A DNA stretch of 25,721 nt from Clostridiales bacterium (GCA_014799485.1 JAAVHY010000016.1:1-25721), one strand, 5' to 3'. Numbered from the stretch's first letter, positions 8,729-16,337 are shown. Notes: generated by a model from the sequence alone, not told the origin. Numbers and translations are program-made.

Positions 8729-10264
8729 ATGTTACAGGTGAAAAACCTCACCGTCACCCATAAAAAGGACCTGACCACGTTGGTGGAGGGGCTGTCCTTT
8801 GTGCTCTCGCCCGGCGACCGGGCGGCCGTCATCGGCGAGGAGGGCAACGGCAAGTCCACCGTCCTCAAGCTGCTGTATGACCCCGCCCAGGTGGAGCCCT
8901 ACGTGGAATGGACAGGGGAGATCGTGGACAAGGGACTGCGCAAGGGCTATCTGGCCCAGGAGCTGGCCCCGTCGGAGCTGGCCCTGCCGGTGTGGGAGTT
9001 CTGCCAGACTGTCCCCGCCTTTGGGGACGCCGACCCCAAGGCCCTGGACCGGGCCGCCCGGCAGGTGGGGCTGGGCGCTGACCTGTTCTGGGACGGGAGG
9101 CCCATGTCCACCCTGTCCGGCGGGGAACGGGTGAAGCTGCGGCTGGCCCTGCTGCTGTTGGACAGCCCCGATGTGCTGCTGCTGGACGAGCCGTCTAACG
9201 ACCTGGATCTGGCCACCCTGGAGTGGCTGGAGGGGTTCCTGCTGGGCTGCCGGGTGCCGGTGCTGTATGTCTCCCACGACGAGACGCTGCTGGAGCGCAC
9301 CGCCAATGTTATCATCCACCTGGAACGTCTGCGGCGGCGCACCGTCTCCCGGTGTACGGTGTCCCGGATGGGGTATGAACAGTATGTGGAACAGCGGCAG
9401 GCGGGCTTTGCCCACCAGGAGCAGGTGGCGCGGAAGGAGCGGGCGGAGTACGACGCGAAAATGGAAAAGTACCGCCAGATCCGGGACAAGGTGGACTACC
9501 AGCAAGCTGTCATCAGCCGGAGCAACCCCGGCGGCGGACGGCTGCTGAAAAAGAAGATGCACGCGGTGCTGTCCATGGGCCGCCGGTTCGAGCGGGAGAA
9601 AGAGGACATGACCGCCATGCCCGAGTGGGAGGAGGCCATCCTCACCGCCTTTGACCAGGGGAAGTCCGCCTTTCCGGCGGGCAAGACGGTGCTGCGGCTG
9701 GACCTGCCCCAGCTGGCCGCCGGGGAGCGGGTGCTGGCCCAAAACGTGCGCCTGTGGGTCACGGGGCCGGAGAAAATCGGCATCGTGGGGGCCAACGGCG
9801 TGGGTAAATCCACCCTGCTGAAGCTTGTGGCGGAGGAGCTTTTGCCCCGGACCGATCTGCGGGCGGCCTATATGCCCCAGGACTACGGCGACCTCCTGCT
9901 GGGGGAGAAGACGCCGGTGGAGGTGCTGGCCCCGTCGGGGCACCGGGACGATGTGACCCGGGCCCGCACCCTGCTGGGGAACATGAAGTACAAGGCGGAG
10001 GAGATGGAGCACCCGGCGGCGGGGCTGTCCGGGGGCCAGCGGGCCAAGCTGCTGTTCCTGTCCATGGTGCTGAACGGGGCCAACACGCTGGTGCTGGACG
10101 AACCCACCCGGAACTTCTCCCCCCTGTCCGCGCCGGTGATCCGGCGGGTGCTGGCGGATTTCCCCGGAGTTATCATCAGCGTATCCCATGACCGGCTGTA
10201 TTTGGAACAGGTGTGTACCCGGGTGCTGGAGCTGACCGAAAACGGGCTGCGGGAAGGGTGGTAA
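8729..10264 (+). CDS. ABC-F family ribosome-associated ATPase (antibiotic-resistance type candidate)
   Basis: This 511-aa soluble protein has two ABC ATPase domains and no membrane segments, the ABC-F layout. Domain 1: Walker A GEEGNGKST (~37-45), signature LSGGERVKL, Walker B LLLDEPSNDLD and switch SHDE. A charged linker (~200-290; KERAEYDAKMEKYRQIRDKV) should reach towards the ribosomal peptidyl-transferase centre. Domain 2: Walker A GANGVGKST (~353), signature LSGGQRAKL, Walker B LVLDEPTRNFSP and switch SHDR. Such proteins bind the ribosomal E site and can dislodge antibiotics. The second domain has DEPTRNFSP where DEPTNHLD is usual. The ATG at 8729 is chosen because AAAGGAG lies 9 bases upstream; an ATG at 8723 is too close, and a TTG at 8705 lies in the terminator T-run. 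The attenuation leader argues for drug-induced expression. Which drug class is unknown. Confidence 0.92.
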   Translation: MLQVKNLTVTHKKDLTTLVEGLSFVLSPGDRAAVIGEEGNGKSTVLKLLYDPAQVEPYVEWTGEIVDKGLRKGYLAQELAPSELALPVWEFCQTVPAFGDADPKALDRAARQVGLGADLFWDGRPMSTLSGGERVKLRLALLLLDSPDVLLLDEPSNDLDLATLEWLEGFLLGCRVPVLYVSHDETLLERTANVIIHLERLRRRTVSRCTVSRMGYEQYVEQRQAGFAHQEQVARKERAEYDAKMEKYRQIRDKVDYQQAVISRSNPGGGRLLKKKMHAVLSMGRRFEREKEDMTAMPEWEEAILTAFDQGKSAFPAGKTVLRLDLPQLAAGERVLAQNVRLWVTGPEKIGIVGANGVGKSTLLKLVAEELLPRTDLRAAYMPQDYGDLLLGEKTPVEVLAPSGHRDDVTRARTLLGNMKYKAEEMEHPAAGLSGGQRAKLLFLSMVLNGANTLVLDEPTRNFSPLSAPVIRRVLADFPGVIISVSHDRLYLEQVCTRVLELTENGLREGW

Positions 10265-10280
10265 CCTGTAGTCGTGCTGT

Positions 10281-10442
10281 GAAGCCTCCGCGACGGGGCC
10301 TAAGGTCTCGCCTTTGGCTCGGTCGGCGCTGGGCGTGTGCCACTGGCACACAGCGCCCGCCGATTGCGCGAAAATCATCCGGGGCCTTCAGCCCCTCCTC
10401 ATTTTCGCTCCACCCTGGCCTTAGTCCCCTGCTCCCGGCTTC
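10281..10442. other. nested multi-hairpin non-coding element
   Basis: The 271-base gap between the ABC-F and XRE genes holds nested pairings. The outer stem is GAAGCC (10281-10286) with GGCTTC (10437-10442). A second stem is 10295-10305 with 10419-10429 (GGGG-CTAAGG with CTTAG-CCCC, one mismatch). Inside are two separate hairpins: 10325-10341 with 10345-10357 (GTGTGCC/GGCACAC plus GGCGCT/AGCGCC around a bulge), and 10368-10385 with 10391-10408 (GCGAAAAT/ATTTTCGC plus GGGGC/GCCCC). This closed two-branch fold could be a structured RNA on either strand or a palindromic interspersed repeat. No T-run follows it. I cannot assign a family. Confidence 0.6.
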
Positions 10443-10471
10443 TCCGCAACCTCTGGTTGACAAAAAATAAC

Positions 10472-10495
10472 CCCCGATTGGTGGCCCTATCGGGG
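10472..10495 (+). promoter_or_regulatory. inverted repeat upstream of the membrane XRE regulator
   Basis: CCCCGAT (10472-10478) and ATCGGGG (10489-10495) form a 7-bp inverted repeat with a 10-base spacer. They flank or overlap a weak candidate promoter (TTGGTG 10478, 17 bases, TATGGT 10501). It could be the operator through which the regulator controls itself, or a leader hairpin. Confidence 0.4.
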
Positions 10496-10535
10496 AAAGC
10501 TATGGTATCATAGGGTCACAAAGGAGGTGGAGCCC

Positions 10536-11795
10536 ATGACTGTGGGGCAACGGATCGCACAGAAGCGCAAGGAGCTGGGGCTGTCCCAGGAGGGACTGGG
10601 GGAGCGTTTGGGTGTGTCCCGGCAGGCCATCTATAAATGGGAGTCGGACGCCGCCCTGCCGGAGATCGAGAAGCTGGTGAACCTGAGCCGGGAGTTTTCC
10701 GTGTCCATCGACTGGCTGCTGGGCCAGGAGGGCGGGGCGGGGGAACCCCGGGAGCTTACCCCGGAGCAGCTGCGTATGGTGGAGGAGATCGTGGGGCGGT
10801 ATCTGGCCGCCCAGCCCGCCGAGAAAACCGTCATCCTGCGGGAGACGGTGGAGGCGGAGCCGGGGGACAGCTGGGCGCAGGCGGGGGAGCGGCCAGCGCG
10901 AAAACGCCGCCGCTGGCCCTGGGTGCTGGCGGGGCTGGTGCTGGCCGGGGTATTCTTCAACCTGTTCTCCCGGCTGGACCAGGTGAGCCGGGACTATCAA
11001 AACCTGCAAAACTCCATCAGTTATATCACCACCAGCGTGAACAGCCAGATCGACGGCATCACTTACCGGGTGGAGAGCATCCTGGAGAGCCAGAACCGGC
11101 TGACGGCGGAGCAGAGCGCCGAAGTCACCGCCACCGACTACCGGGCCAATACGGTCACGGTGTCTGCCCGGGCCCTGCCCCGCACCTATGTGGAGGGCAT
11201 GACGGCGGAGTTCATCCTGGCCAGCGGCGGGGAGACCGTCACCGTCCCCGGTACGCTGGGGGACGACCACGCCTTTACGGCGAACATCACTGGGCCGCTG
11301 AGCGATAGTATCGCCGTGTCGGTGGCGTTTCTCGCCGGGGAACAGCGGGAGACCCAGCTTTTGGACCAGTTCACCTATCTGTATTCGGAGAGCTTTCCCG
11401 ATGTGTGGGTGGTAGGCAATATGTGGGGTTCCCGCGACAAAGTATTTGAATACGCGGATATCCGCGTTGCCGATGAGGACGCCTCCCGGATTTCCAGCAT
11501 CCACCTGGGCCTGTTCCGGGACGGGGAGCTGCTGGCCTGGTATGAGCATTTGGACGAACAGCCGTCCGCTTATTCGGGGGACTGGCCCGATACGGAGTTC
11601 TTCCGCCTGGAAGGAGAGTACACCCTGGAGCCGGGCCATGAATACTGTCAGGCGGCGGTGGTGGTGGACGAGTACGGCCGGGAGCGGGTATACTCCAGCG
11701 GCCAGCCCGTGGTCTATGACCCGGAGGAAGGGTTTGCCGACTTTGTGGAGAGCACCTATGAGCTAAGCTACGACCCGGCGGACTGGGACTATTGA
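10536..11795 (+). CDS. membrane-anchored XRE-family regulator with extracytoplasmic domain
   Basis: This 419-aa protein has a Cro/C1-type helix-turn-helix at residues ~5-60 (GQRIAQKRKELGLSQEGLGERLGVSRQAIYKWESDAALPEIEKL). A cytoplasmic linker and a basic stop-transfer stretch (PARKRRR) lead to one transmembrane helix at ~127-144. A helical segment follows (~148-190, LDQVSRDYQNLQNSISYI, likely coiled coil), then about 220 residues of beta-rich outside domain. The layout is a one-component sensor: an outer domain joined directly to a DNA-binding domain. Ligand and targets are unknown. The ATG at 10536 fits AAGGAGG at 8 bases; a GTG at 10527 falls in that site. No obvious target gene is co-transcribed; a hairpin follows the stop. 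Confidence 0.85.
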   Translation: MTVGQRIAQKRKELGLSQEGLGERLGVSRQAIYKWESDAALPEIEKLVNLSREFSVSIDWLLGQEGGAGEPRELTPEQLRMVEEIVGRYLAAQPAEKTVILRETVEAEPGDSWAQAGERPARKRRRWPWVLAGLVLAGVFFNLFSRLDQVSRDYQNLQNSISYITTSVNSQIDGITYRVESILESQNRLTAEQSAEVTATDYRANTVTVSARALPRTYVEGMTAEFILASGGETVTVPGTLGDDHAFTANITGPLSDSIAVSVAFLAGEQRETQLLDQFTYLYSESFPDVWVVGNMWGSRDKVFEYADIRVADEDASRISSIHLGLFRDGELLAWYEHLDEQPSAYSGDWPDTEFFRLEGEYTLEPGHEYCQAAVVVDEYGRERVYSSGQPVVYDPEEGFADFVESTYELSYDPADWDY

Positions 11796-11804
11796 ACAAA
11801 ACAA

Positions 11805-11831
11805 GGGAGCGCACGTTTAACGTGCGCTCCC
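11805..11831 (-). terminator. convergent terminator between XRE and SDR genes
   Basis: An 11-bp perfect stem (11805-11815 with 11821-11831) has loop TTTAA. On the minus strand it is followed by TTGTTTTGTT, so it suits the SDR gene best. It may also stop the plus-strand XRE transcript. Confidence 0.8.
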
Positions 11832-11854
11832 TGCTCGTTCCTGGGAAGCTGGTT

Positions 11855-12658
11855 TTACGGGCGCAGGCCCATGCCGCCCTCCAGGGTGAGGGTTTCGCCG
11901 GTGAGGTACTTGAAATCGGGGTGGGTGAGCTGAACGCAGACCCGGCCGATCTCAGTCTCGGGGTCTCCGTAGTGGCCCATGGGAGGCATTTTCACGTTGG
12001 CCTTGAAAGCGTCGGGATAGGCGTTCTGGAAGTTCTCCAGCTGGGCGGTCCAGGCAATGGGGCAGATCACGTTCACGTTGATGCCGTCGGGGCCCCACTC
12101 GGTGGCGGCCACCCGGGTCAGGCCGCGGATGCCCTCCTTGGCGGCGGCGTAAGCGCACTGGCCGTAGTTGCCGAAGAGGCCGGCGCCCGAGGCAAAGTTG
12201 ATGACAGAGCCCCGGGTCTCCTTCAGATGGGGGTAGCAGGCCTGCATATAGTAGAAGGCGGCATACAGGCCGGAGTAGACGGCCAGATCAAACTGCTCGG
12301 TGGAGTGATCCGCCAGGGTCACGCCGGAAGCGGAGGCCTGGGCGTTGTTGATGAGCGCGTCGATGCGGCCGAAGGCCTTGATGGTCTCGTCTACCACGTT
12401 TTGAACCACGGCCTTGTTGTCCGACCCCGCGGATACGTCGGCCTGGACGGGGAGCACCTTGATGCCGTACAGGCGCTCCAGTTCCTCCTTGGCGTCCTCC
12501 AGCTTCTTCACATTCCGCCCGGTGATGACGAGGTTGGCCCCCTCCTTGGCAAAGGCGGTGGCAATGCCGTAGCCGATGGAGCCGCAGCTTGTGCCGTCGC
12601 TGAGGACAGCCCGGCCGGCGCCGGTGATGATGACAGTCTTGCCGTTCATAGTGCCCAT
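11855..12658 (-). CDS. short-chain dehydrogenase/reductase (SDR) with expanded glycine loop
   Basis: This 267-aa cytoplasmic NAD(P)-dependent oxidoreductase has a Rossmann fold. The cofactor loop is TGAG (12-15) ... GSIGYG (26-31), with about ten extra residues inside the usual TGxxxGIG motif. NNAQ (~104-107) replaces the usual NNAG. The catalytic set is Ser157 (NFASGAG), Tyr170 and Lys174 (YAAAK). The C-terminus TGETLTLEGGMGLRP is typical of classical SDRs. The substrate is unknown; alcohols, ketones and steroids are all possible. The start at 12658 is supported by AGGAGG 9 bases upstream; an in-frame ATG three codons later is less well placed. The gene is alone on its strand and ends at the shared terminator. 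Confidence 0.88.
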   Translation of the reverse strand: MGTMNGKTVIITGAGRAVLSDGTSCGSIGYGIATAFAKEGANLVITGRNVKKLEDAKEELERLYGIKVLPVQADVSAGSDNKAVVQNVVDETIKAFGRIDALINNAQASASGVTLADHSTEQFDLAVYSGLYAAFYYMQACYPHLKETRGSVINFASGAGLFGNYGQCAYAAAKEGIRGLTRVAATEWGPDGINVNVICPIAWTAQLENFQNAYPDAFKANVKMPPMGHYGDPETEIGRVCVQLTHPDFKYLTGETLTLEGGMGLRP

Positions 12659-12815
12659 GTTCGTGTTCCTCCTTGTAAAATAGTCCGGGGGCGGGACGCC
12701 CGCCGGGAACAGGTCGCTCTATCAAATAAGTTACCACATTTCGGCGGGAATTACCATCCTTTTTTTGTGAAAACGGGAAAACTTTCTCAGCGGAGGTCGG
12801 GCGCGCCCATCTCCC

Positions 12816-12844
12816 TTGACTTGTCCCGGTCCGGGGCGTAAAAT
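12816..12844 (+). promoter_or_regulatory. sigma-A promoter of CTP synthase
   Basis: TTGACT (12816-12821), 17 bases, TAAAAT (12839-12844). The leader to the start codon is about 70 bases. I see no leader terminator of the kind that controls pyrG in some Bacilli. Confidence 0.82.
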
Positions 12845-12921
12845 AAAGCGGTCGATTTACAAGAAACGGGCAGGGCCGGGCAAGGGCGTCCGGGGCCGCA
12901 CCTGCCGCGGGAGGAATGATT

Positions 12922-14532
12922 ATGGCGACAGGCACGAAATTTATCTTTGTCACCGGCGGCGTGGTGTCCGGGCTGGGCAAGGGCATCACGGCGGCGTCCC
13001 TGGGGCGGCTGCTGAAGCAGCGCGGCCTGAAGGTCCGGGTGCAGAAGCTGGATCCCTATCTGAACGTGGATCCCGGCACCATGAGCCCGTACCAGCACGG
13101 GGAGGTGTTCGTCACCGACGACGGGGCGGAGACCGACCTGGACCTGGGCCACTACGAGCGGTTCATCGACGAGAACCTGACCTTCAACTCCTCCGTGTCC
13201 TCCGGCAAGGTGTACTGGAACGTGCTGAACCGGGAGCGGGCGGGGGATTACCTGGGGGGTACGGTGCAGATCATCCCCCACATCACCGACGAGATCAAGC
13301 GGCACATCTACTCCCTGGAGGCCCCCGATGTGGACGTGGCCATCGTGGAGATCGGCGGTACCGTGGGCGACATCGAGTCCCAGCCCTTCCTGGAGGCCAT
13401 CCGTCAGGTGGCCGCCCAGCGGGGACGGCAGAACGTGATGTTCATCCACGTGTCCCTCATCGTGTCCATCCCCGGTTCTGGGGAGCTGAAATCCAAACCC
13501 ACCCAGCACTCCGCCAAAGAGTTATTGTCGCTGGGGATTCAACCGGACGTTATCATGTGCCGCAGCGATTACCCCATCCCCAAGGACATTCTGGACAAGA
13601 TTTCCCTGTTCTGCAACATTCCAGAGGATCACGCCATCCCCAACCTGACGGCGGACATTCTGTACGAGGTGCCCCTGATGCTGGAGCGGGAGGGGCTGGC
13701 CGACGTGGTGGTGCGGCGGCTGGGGCTGATCTGCCATATGCCCGACCTCACCGAGTGGGCCACCATGGTCCATAGGGCCAAGCATCCCAAGGGCGCCGTG
13801 ACCATCGCACTGGTGGGCAAGTATGTGGCCCTCCACGACGCCTACCTGTCGGTGGTGGAGGCCCTGACCCACGGCGGCATTGAGAACGATGTGTCGGTGG
13901 AGGTGCGCTGGGTGAACTCGGAGGAGGTCACGCCCGACACGGTGGACGGCCTGCTGGCCGGGGCCCAAGGGATCCTTGTCCCCGGCGGCTTCGGCGACCG
14001 GGGCATTGAGGGCAAGATCGAGGCCATCCGCTACGCCCGGGAGAACAAGGTGCCCTTCCTGGGCATCTGCCTGGGGATGCAGATGGCGGTGGTGGAATTT
14101 GCCCGGAACGTGTGCGGGTTGACAAGGGCCCACTCCAGCGAGCTGGCCCCCCAGACCCCCTATCCCGTCATCGACCTGATGCCCGACCAGGTGGGGGTGA
14201 CGGCCAAGGGCGGCACCATGCGGCTGGGCAGCTACCCCTGCAAATTGGCCGAGGGCTCGCTGGCGGCGTCCATCTACGGGACGAATGAGATCGACGAGCG
14301 CCACCGCCACCGCTACGAGTTCAACAACGACTATCGGGAGGCGCTGACGAAGGCGGGGTTAGTGCTGTCCGGCCTGTCCCCCGATGGGCGGCTGGTAGAG
14401 ATGGTGGAGCTGCCGGGGCACCCCTGGTTCGTGGCGGGGCAGTTCCACCCGGAGCTGAAATCCAGGCCCAACCGGGCCCACCCGCTGTTCCGGGAGTTCA
14501 TCGGGGCGGCGAAGAAGTTTCAAAACGGATAA
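12922..14532 (+). CDS. pyrG: CTP synthase
   Basis: This 536-aa enzyme converts UTP, ATP and glutamine to CTP, the last step of pyrimidine nucleotide synthesis, in the cytoplasm. The N-terminal amidoligase domain (~1-270) starts with [23 protein letters not shown], the family's ATP-binding loop, and has [11 protein letters not shown]. The C-terminal glutamine amidotransferase domain (~290-535) has the oxyanion region PGGFGDRG, the nucleophile cysteine in FLGICLGMQ, and the HPE catalytic pair in FHPELKSRP. Length matches the family. ATG 12922 is chosen because GGGAGG lies 7 bases upstream; an ATG at 12916 touches that site. The gene is alone on its transcript, with its own promoter and terminator. 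Confidence 0.98.
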   Translation: MATGTKFIFVTGGVVSGLGKGITAASLGRLLKQRGLKVRVQKLDPYLNVDPGTMSPYQHGEVFVTDDGAETDLDLGHYERFIDENLTFNSSVSSGKVYWNVLNRERAGDYLGGTVQIIPHITDEIKRHIYSLEAPDVDVAIVEIGGTVGDIESQPFLEAIRQVAAQRGRQNVMFIHVSLIVSIPGSGELKSKPTQHSAKELLSLGIQPDVIMCRSDYPIPKDILDKISLFCNIPEDHAIPNLTADILYEVPLMLEREGLADVVVRRLGLICHMPDLTEWATMVHRAKHPKGAVTIALVGKYVALHDAYLSVVEALTHGGIENDVSVEVRWVNSEEVTPDTVDGLLAGAQGILVPGGFGDRGIEGKIEAIRYARENKVPFLGICLGMQMAVVEFARNVCGLTRAHSSELAPQTPYPVIDLMPDQVGVTAKGGTMRLGSYPCKLAEGSLAASIYGTNEIDERHRHRYEFNNDYREALTKAGLVLSGLSPDGRLVEMVELPGHPWFVAGQFHPELKSRPNRAHPLFREFIGAAKKFQNG

Positions 14533-14535
14533 GGG

Positions 14536-14570
14536 AAAGGGCTGGGGTTACCCCGGCCCTTTCTTATTCC
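14536..14570 (+). terminator. terminator of CTP synthase
   Basis: A 12-bp stem (14536-14547 with 14551-14562, one G-T pair) has loop TTA, then TTCTTATTCCTTG. It ends right at the 3' end of the opposing 50-aa gene. Confidence 0.8.
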
Positions 14571-14716
14571 TTGTTTTTCATAAACTCCCGCATGAGATGC
14601 TTATCCTTGTAGAGCAGCCGAAGGGCTGCTTCAAAGGTGGGAAGGTCATATTCTTTCCGAAAAGCCTTAACCTTTTCCACCAGCTTGTGGTCGTCAATTA
14701 GAAGAGATTCAGCCAT
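14564..14716 (-). CDS. small hypothetical protein, 50 aa
   Basis: The protein begins MAESLLIDDHKLVEKVKAF, is highly charged and looks mostly helical. It has no signal peptide or membrane segment. I do not recognise it. The start at 14716 is supported by AAGGGGGAG about 7 bases upstream and a good promoter (TTGACC, 17 bases, TATGAT). An upstream in-frame ATG (14770) would lie inside the promoter. It is divergent from a small XRE regulator, with a perfect GGTCA-AA-TGACC palindrome over its -35. Its AT-richer composition contrasts with the flanking pyrG and ilvE genes, hinting at acquisition. Candidate roles include a small regulatory protein or half of a two-gene module; no function is assigned. 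Confidence 0.65.
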   Translation of the reverse strand: MAESLLIDDHKLVEKVKAFRKEYDLPTFEAALRLLYKDKHLMREFMKNKE

Positions 14717-14741
14717 GTAGCGCTCCCCCTTCCGCAAATAA

Positions 14742-14770
14742 ATCATATCACAAAAGGCTGCTGGGGTCAA
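14742..14770 (-). promoter_or_regulatory. sigma-A promoter of the 50-aa gene
   Basis: On the minus strand, TTGACC (14765-14770), 17 bases, TATGAT (14742-14747). The start codon is about 25 bases downstream of the -10. Confidence 0.82.
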
Positions 14771-14776
14771 ATGACC
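14765..14776. promoter_or_regulatory. palindrome GGTCA-AA-TGACC, candidate operator
   Basis: A perfect 5+2+5 palindrome overlaps the -35 of the 50-aa gene. It lies about 53 bases upstream of the divergent XRE gene, where a small repressor could control both directions. Confidence 0.45.
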
Positions 14777-14828
14777 TCAACGGAGAAATCCCCATTTGTT
14801 ATCATGGCATAGCAGAGGGGGAATACGT

Positions 14829-15059
14829 ATGGTCGATGCCGTTCTGATCGGGAAAGTCATCCAGAAATGCCGCATAGAAAAGGGTATGACCCAAGAAGTA
14901 CTCAGCGGACTGGCCGACTTGGACCGGACCCATTACAGCAAAATTGAACGTGGCCTGCGCAGTCCCACCATCGACACCCTGTTTAAGATTGCGGGTGCGC
15001 TGGATATACCTCCCCACCGGCTGATGCTTGAAATTGAGAACGCGGTCAATGAAGAATAG
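14829..15059 (+). CDS. small XRE-family HTH regulator, 76 aa
   Basis: The protein is essentially one Cro/C1-type helix-turn-helix domain: IGKVIQKCRIEKGMTQEVLSGLADLDRTHYSKIERGLRSPTIDTLFKIAGAL spans residues ~6-57. It ends in a short helical tail. Such single-domain proteins act as dimeric repressors. ATG 14829 is chosen because AGAGGGGG lies about 8 bases upstream; an ATG at 14796 would add residues unlike the family. It is divergent from the 50-aa gene and probably regulates the shared intergenic region. Phage or mobile-element origin is possible given the composition. No ligand domain is visible. Confidence 0.88.
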   Translation: MVDAVLIGKVIQKCRIEKGMTQEVLSGLADLDRTHYSKIERGLRSPTIDTLFKIAGALDIPPHRLMLEIENAVNEE

Positions 15060-15066
15060 ACGCAAA

Positions 15067-15096
15067 AACCCCCGGACGGTACGCCGTCCGGGGGTT
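15067..15096. terminator. bidirectional terminator between XRE and ilvE
   Basis: A perfect 13-bp stem (15067-15079 with 15084-15096) has loop TACG. On the minus strand it runs into a T-run (TTTTTGCG), fitting ilvE termination. On the plus strand it sits 8 bases after the XRE stop. Confidence 0.88.
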
Positions 15097-15104
15097 CCAT
15101 TTGC

Positions 15105-16172
15105 TTATTCTACAGGCACGATCCAGTTGTGGCTGTCCTCCACGGTGCCCCACTGGATGCCGGTAAGGGTGTCGTACAGCTTCTGGGTCAGCGGGCCGAT
15201 CTTGCCGCCGCTGACGGTCTCCTTGCGGTCCTCCCAGGCCAGCAGGCCGATGGGGGACACCACCGCCGCAGTACCGGTGCCCCAGGCCTCTTCCAGCGTG
15301 CCCGCCTGGGCGGCGTCGAACAGCTCCTGGGCGGAGATGAGCCGCTCTTCCACCGGGATGCCCCAGCCGCGGATCAGCTCCAGACAGCTCTTGCGGGTGA
15401 TGCCGGGGAGAACGGAGCCGGTGAGCTCCGGCGTGATGACGGTGCCGTTGATCTTGAACATGACGTTCATGGAGCCCACTTCCTCAATGTACTTGCGGTG
15501 GACGCCGTCCAGCCACAGCACCTGGGAGAAGCCCTGCTCCTCCGCCCGTTCCCCGGCGCGGATGGAGGCGGCATAGTTGCCGCCGCACTTGGTGAAGCCG
15601 GTGCCGCCCTTGACGGCGCGCACGTCCTCGTCCTCCACGTAGATCTTCACAGGGTTGATGCCCTCGGGGTAGTAGGCCCCCACGGGGCAGCAGATGACGG
15701 CAAACAGGTAGCTGTGGGAGGCGTGGACGCCCAGGCCGTTGTCGGTGGCGATGATAAAGGGGCGGATATACAGGGAGGTGCCGACCTTATTGGGCACCCA
15801 GGCCTGGTCCACGCTGACCACGGCCTTGACGGCCTGGACAAAGTCGTCTTCTGGGATCTCGGGGATGCACATGCGGCGGCAGGAGGAGTTCATGCGCTTT
15901 GCGTTTTCATAGGGCCGGAAGAGCTGCACCTTGCCGTCGGGAGTGCGGTAGGCCTTCATGCCCTCGAAAATCTCCTGGGCGTAGTGGAACACCATGCAGG
16001 ACAGCTCAAAGGGCAGGGGGCCGTAGGGGACGACCCGGGGGTCGTGCCAGCCCTGGCCGGCGTCGTAGTTCATCAGGAACATATGGTCGGTGAAGGTCTT
16101 GCCGAACACCAGGGTATCGGGATCGGGCTGGGGCTTGAGGGTTTCGGCGCGGGTGATTTTGATATCCAGCAT
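15105..16172 (-). CDS. ilvE: branched-chain amino acid aminotransferase
   Basis: This 355-aa PLP enzyme of fold type IV reversibly transfers the amino group between Leu/Ile/Val and 2-oxoglutarate. Visible motifs include the N-terminal DHMFLMNYDAGQGWHD...PFELSCMVFHYAQEIFEGMKAYR, the PLP-lysine region GGTGFTKCGGNYAAS, and the cofactor-phosphate region EVGSMNVMF...GSVLPGITRKS. Length fits the longer bacterial/eukaryal BCAT subgroup. ATG 16172 is chosen because AAAGGAG lies 8 bases upstream; longer in-frame starts would run through the promoter. It is monocistronic with its own promoter and terminator. The leader is under 40 bases, so no T-box or other riboswitch fits. It may act in synthesis or in branched-chain amino acid fermentation. 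Confidence 0.95.
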   Translation of the reverse strand: MLDIKITRAETLKPQPDPDTLVFGKTFTDHMFLMNYDAGQGWHDPRVVPYGPLPFELSCMVFHYAQEIFEGMKAYRTPDGKVQLFRPYENAKRMNSSCRRMCIPEIPEDDFVQAVKAVVSVDQAWVPNKVGTSLYIRPFIIATDNGLGVHASHSYLFAVICCPVGAYYPEGINPVKIYVEDEDVRAVKGGTGFTKCGGNYAASIRAGERAEEQGFSQVLWLDGVHRKYIEEVGSMNVMFKINGTVITPELTGSVLPGITRKSCLELIRGWGIPVEERLISAQELFDAAQAGTLEEAWGTGTAAVVSPIGLLAWEDRKETVSGGKIGPLTQKLYDTLTGIQWGTVEDSHNWIVPVE

Positions 16173-16206
16173 AAGGATCGCTCCTTTGACGATGTAAAGT
16201 AATGAT

Positions 16207-16235
16207 ATTATATCAGCGTCGCGGTCGGGACGCAA
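16207..16235 (-). promoter_or_regulatory. sigma-A promoter of ilvE
   Basis: On the minus strand, TTGCGT (16230-16235), 17 bases, TATAAT (16207-16212) preceded by TGA, an extended -10. Confidence 0.88.
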
Positions 16236-16265
16236 TGGTGAATTTGCTGAAATCACTCATGGATT

Positions 16266-16305
16266 CCAAAAAAGAGAGACCGCCAAAGGCGTCTCTCTTT
16301 TTTGG
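16266..16305. terminator. terminator with T-runs on both strands at the end of the tRNA-Gly region
   Basis: A 15-bp perfect stem (16266-16280 with 16291-16305) continues inward as GCC/GGC around a three-base loop with one bulge. Runs of six T occur in both arms' outer parts. The right arm's TGG is the CCA end of the truncated tRNA copy, so the terminator directly abuts it on the minus strand. Confidence 0.85.
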
Positions 16306-16331
16306 AGCGAGTGACGAGGCTCGAACTCGCT
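16303..16331 (-). repeat. truncated copy of the tRNA-Gly 3' end
   Basis: 29 bases are identical to 16476-16504, the 3' end of the tRNA-Gly gene (T arm, acceptor 3' strand, discriminator and CCA), in the same orientation and 173 bases away. No matching 5' half exists. Such duplications are typical of attachment-site scars from integrases that use tRNA 3' ends, or of tandem tRNA decay. Confidence 0.8.
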
Positions 16332-16337
16332 TCCGCA

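Noticed and set aside
7195..10264. MFS and ABC-F as one drug-resistance operon
   Set aside because: The ABC-F gene has its own strong promoter and terminator-controlled leader right after the MFS stop, so they are separate units; only the adjacency is suggestive.
10176..10463. 95-codon minus-strand open frame through the structured element
   Set aside because: It overlaps the ABC-F 3' end and the hairpin element and has no convincing ribosome site. The pairing pattern explains the sequence better than coding, although it could be a mis-annotated repeat ORF in databases.
12916..12921. ATG six bases upstream of the chosen pyrG start
   Set aside because: It directly abuts the GGGAGG site, leaving no spacer; ATG 12922 has 7 bases.
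16173..16206. T-box or other amino-acid riboswitch in front of ilvE
   Set aside because: The leader from the predicted start is only about 30 bases, too short for a T-box, and has no terminator.
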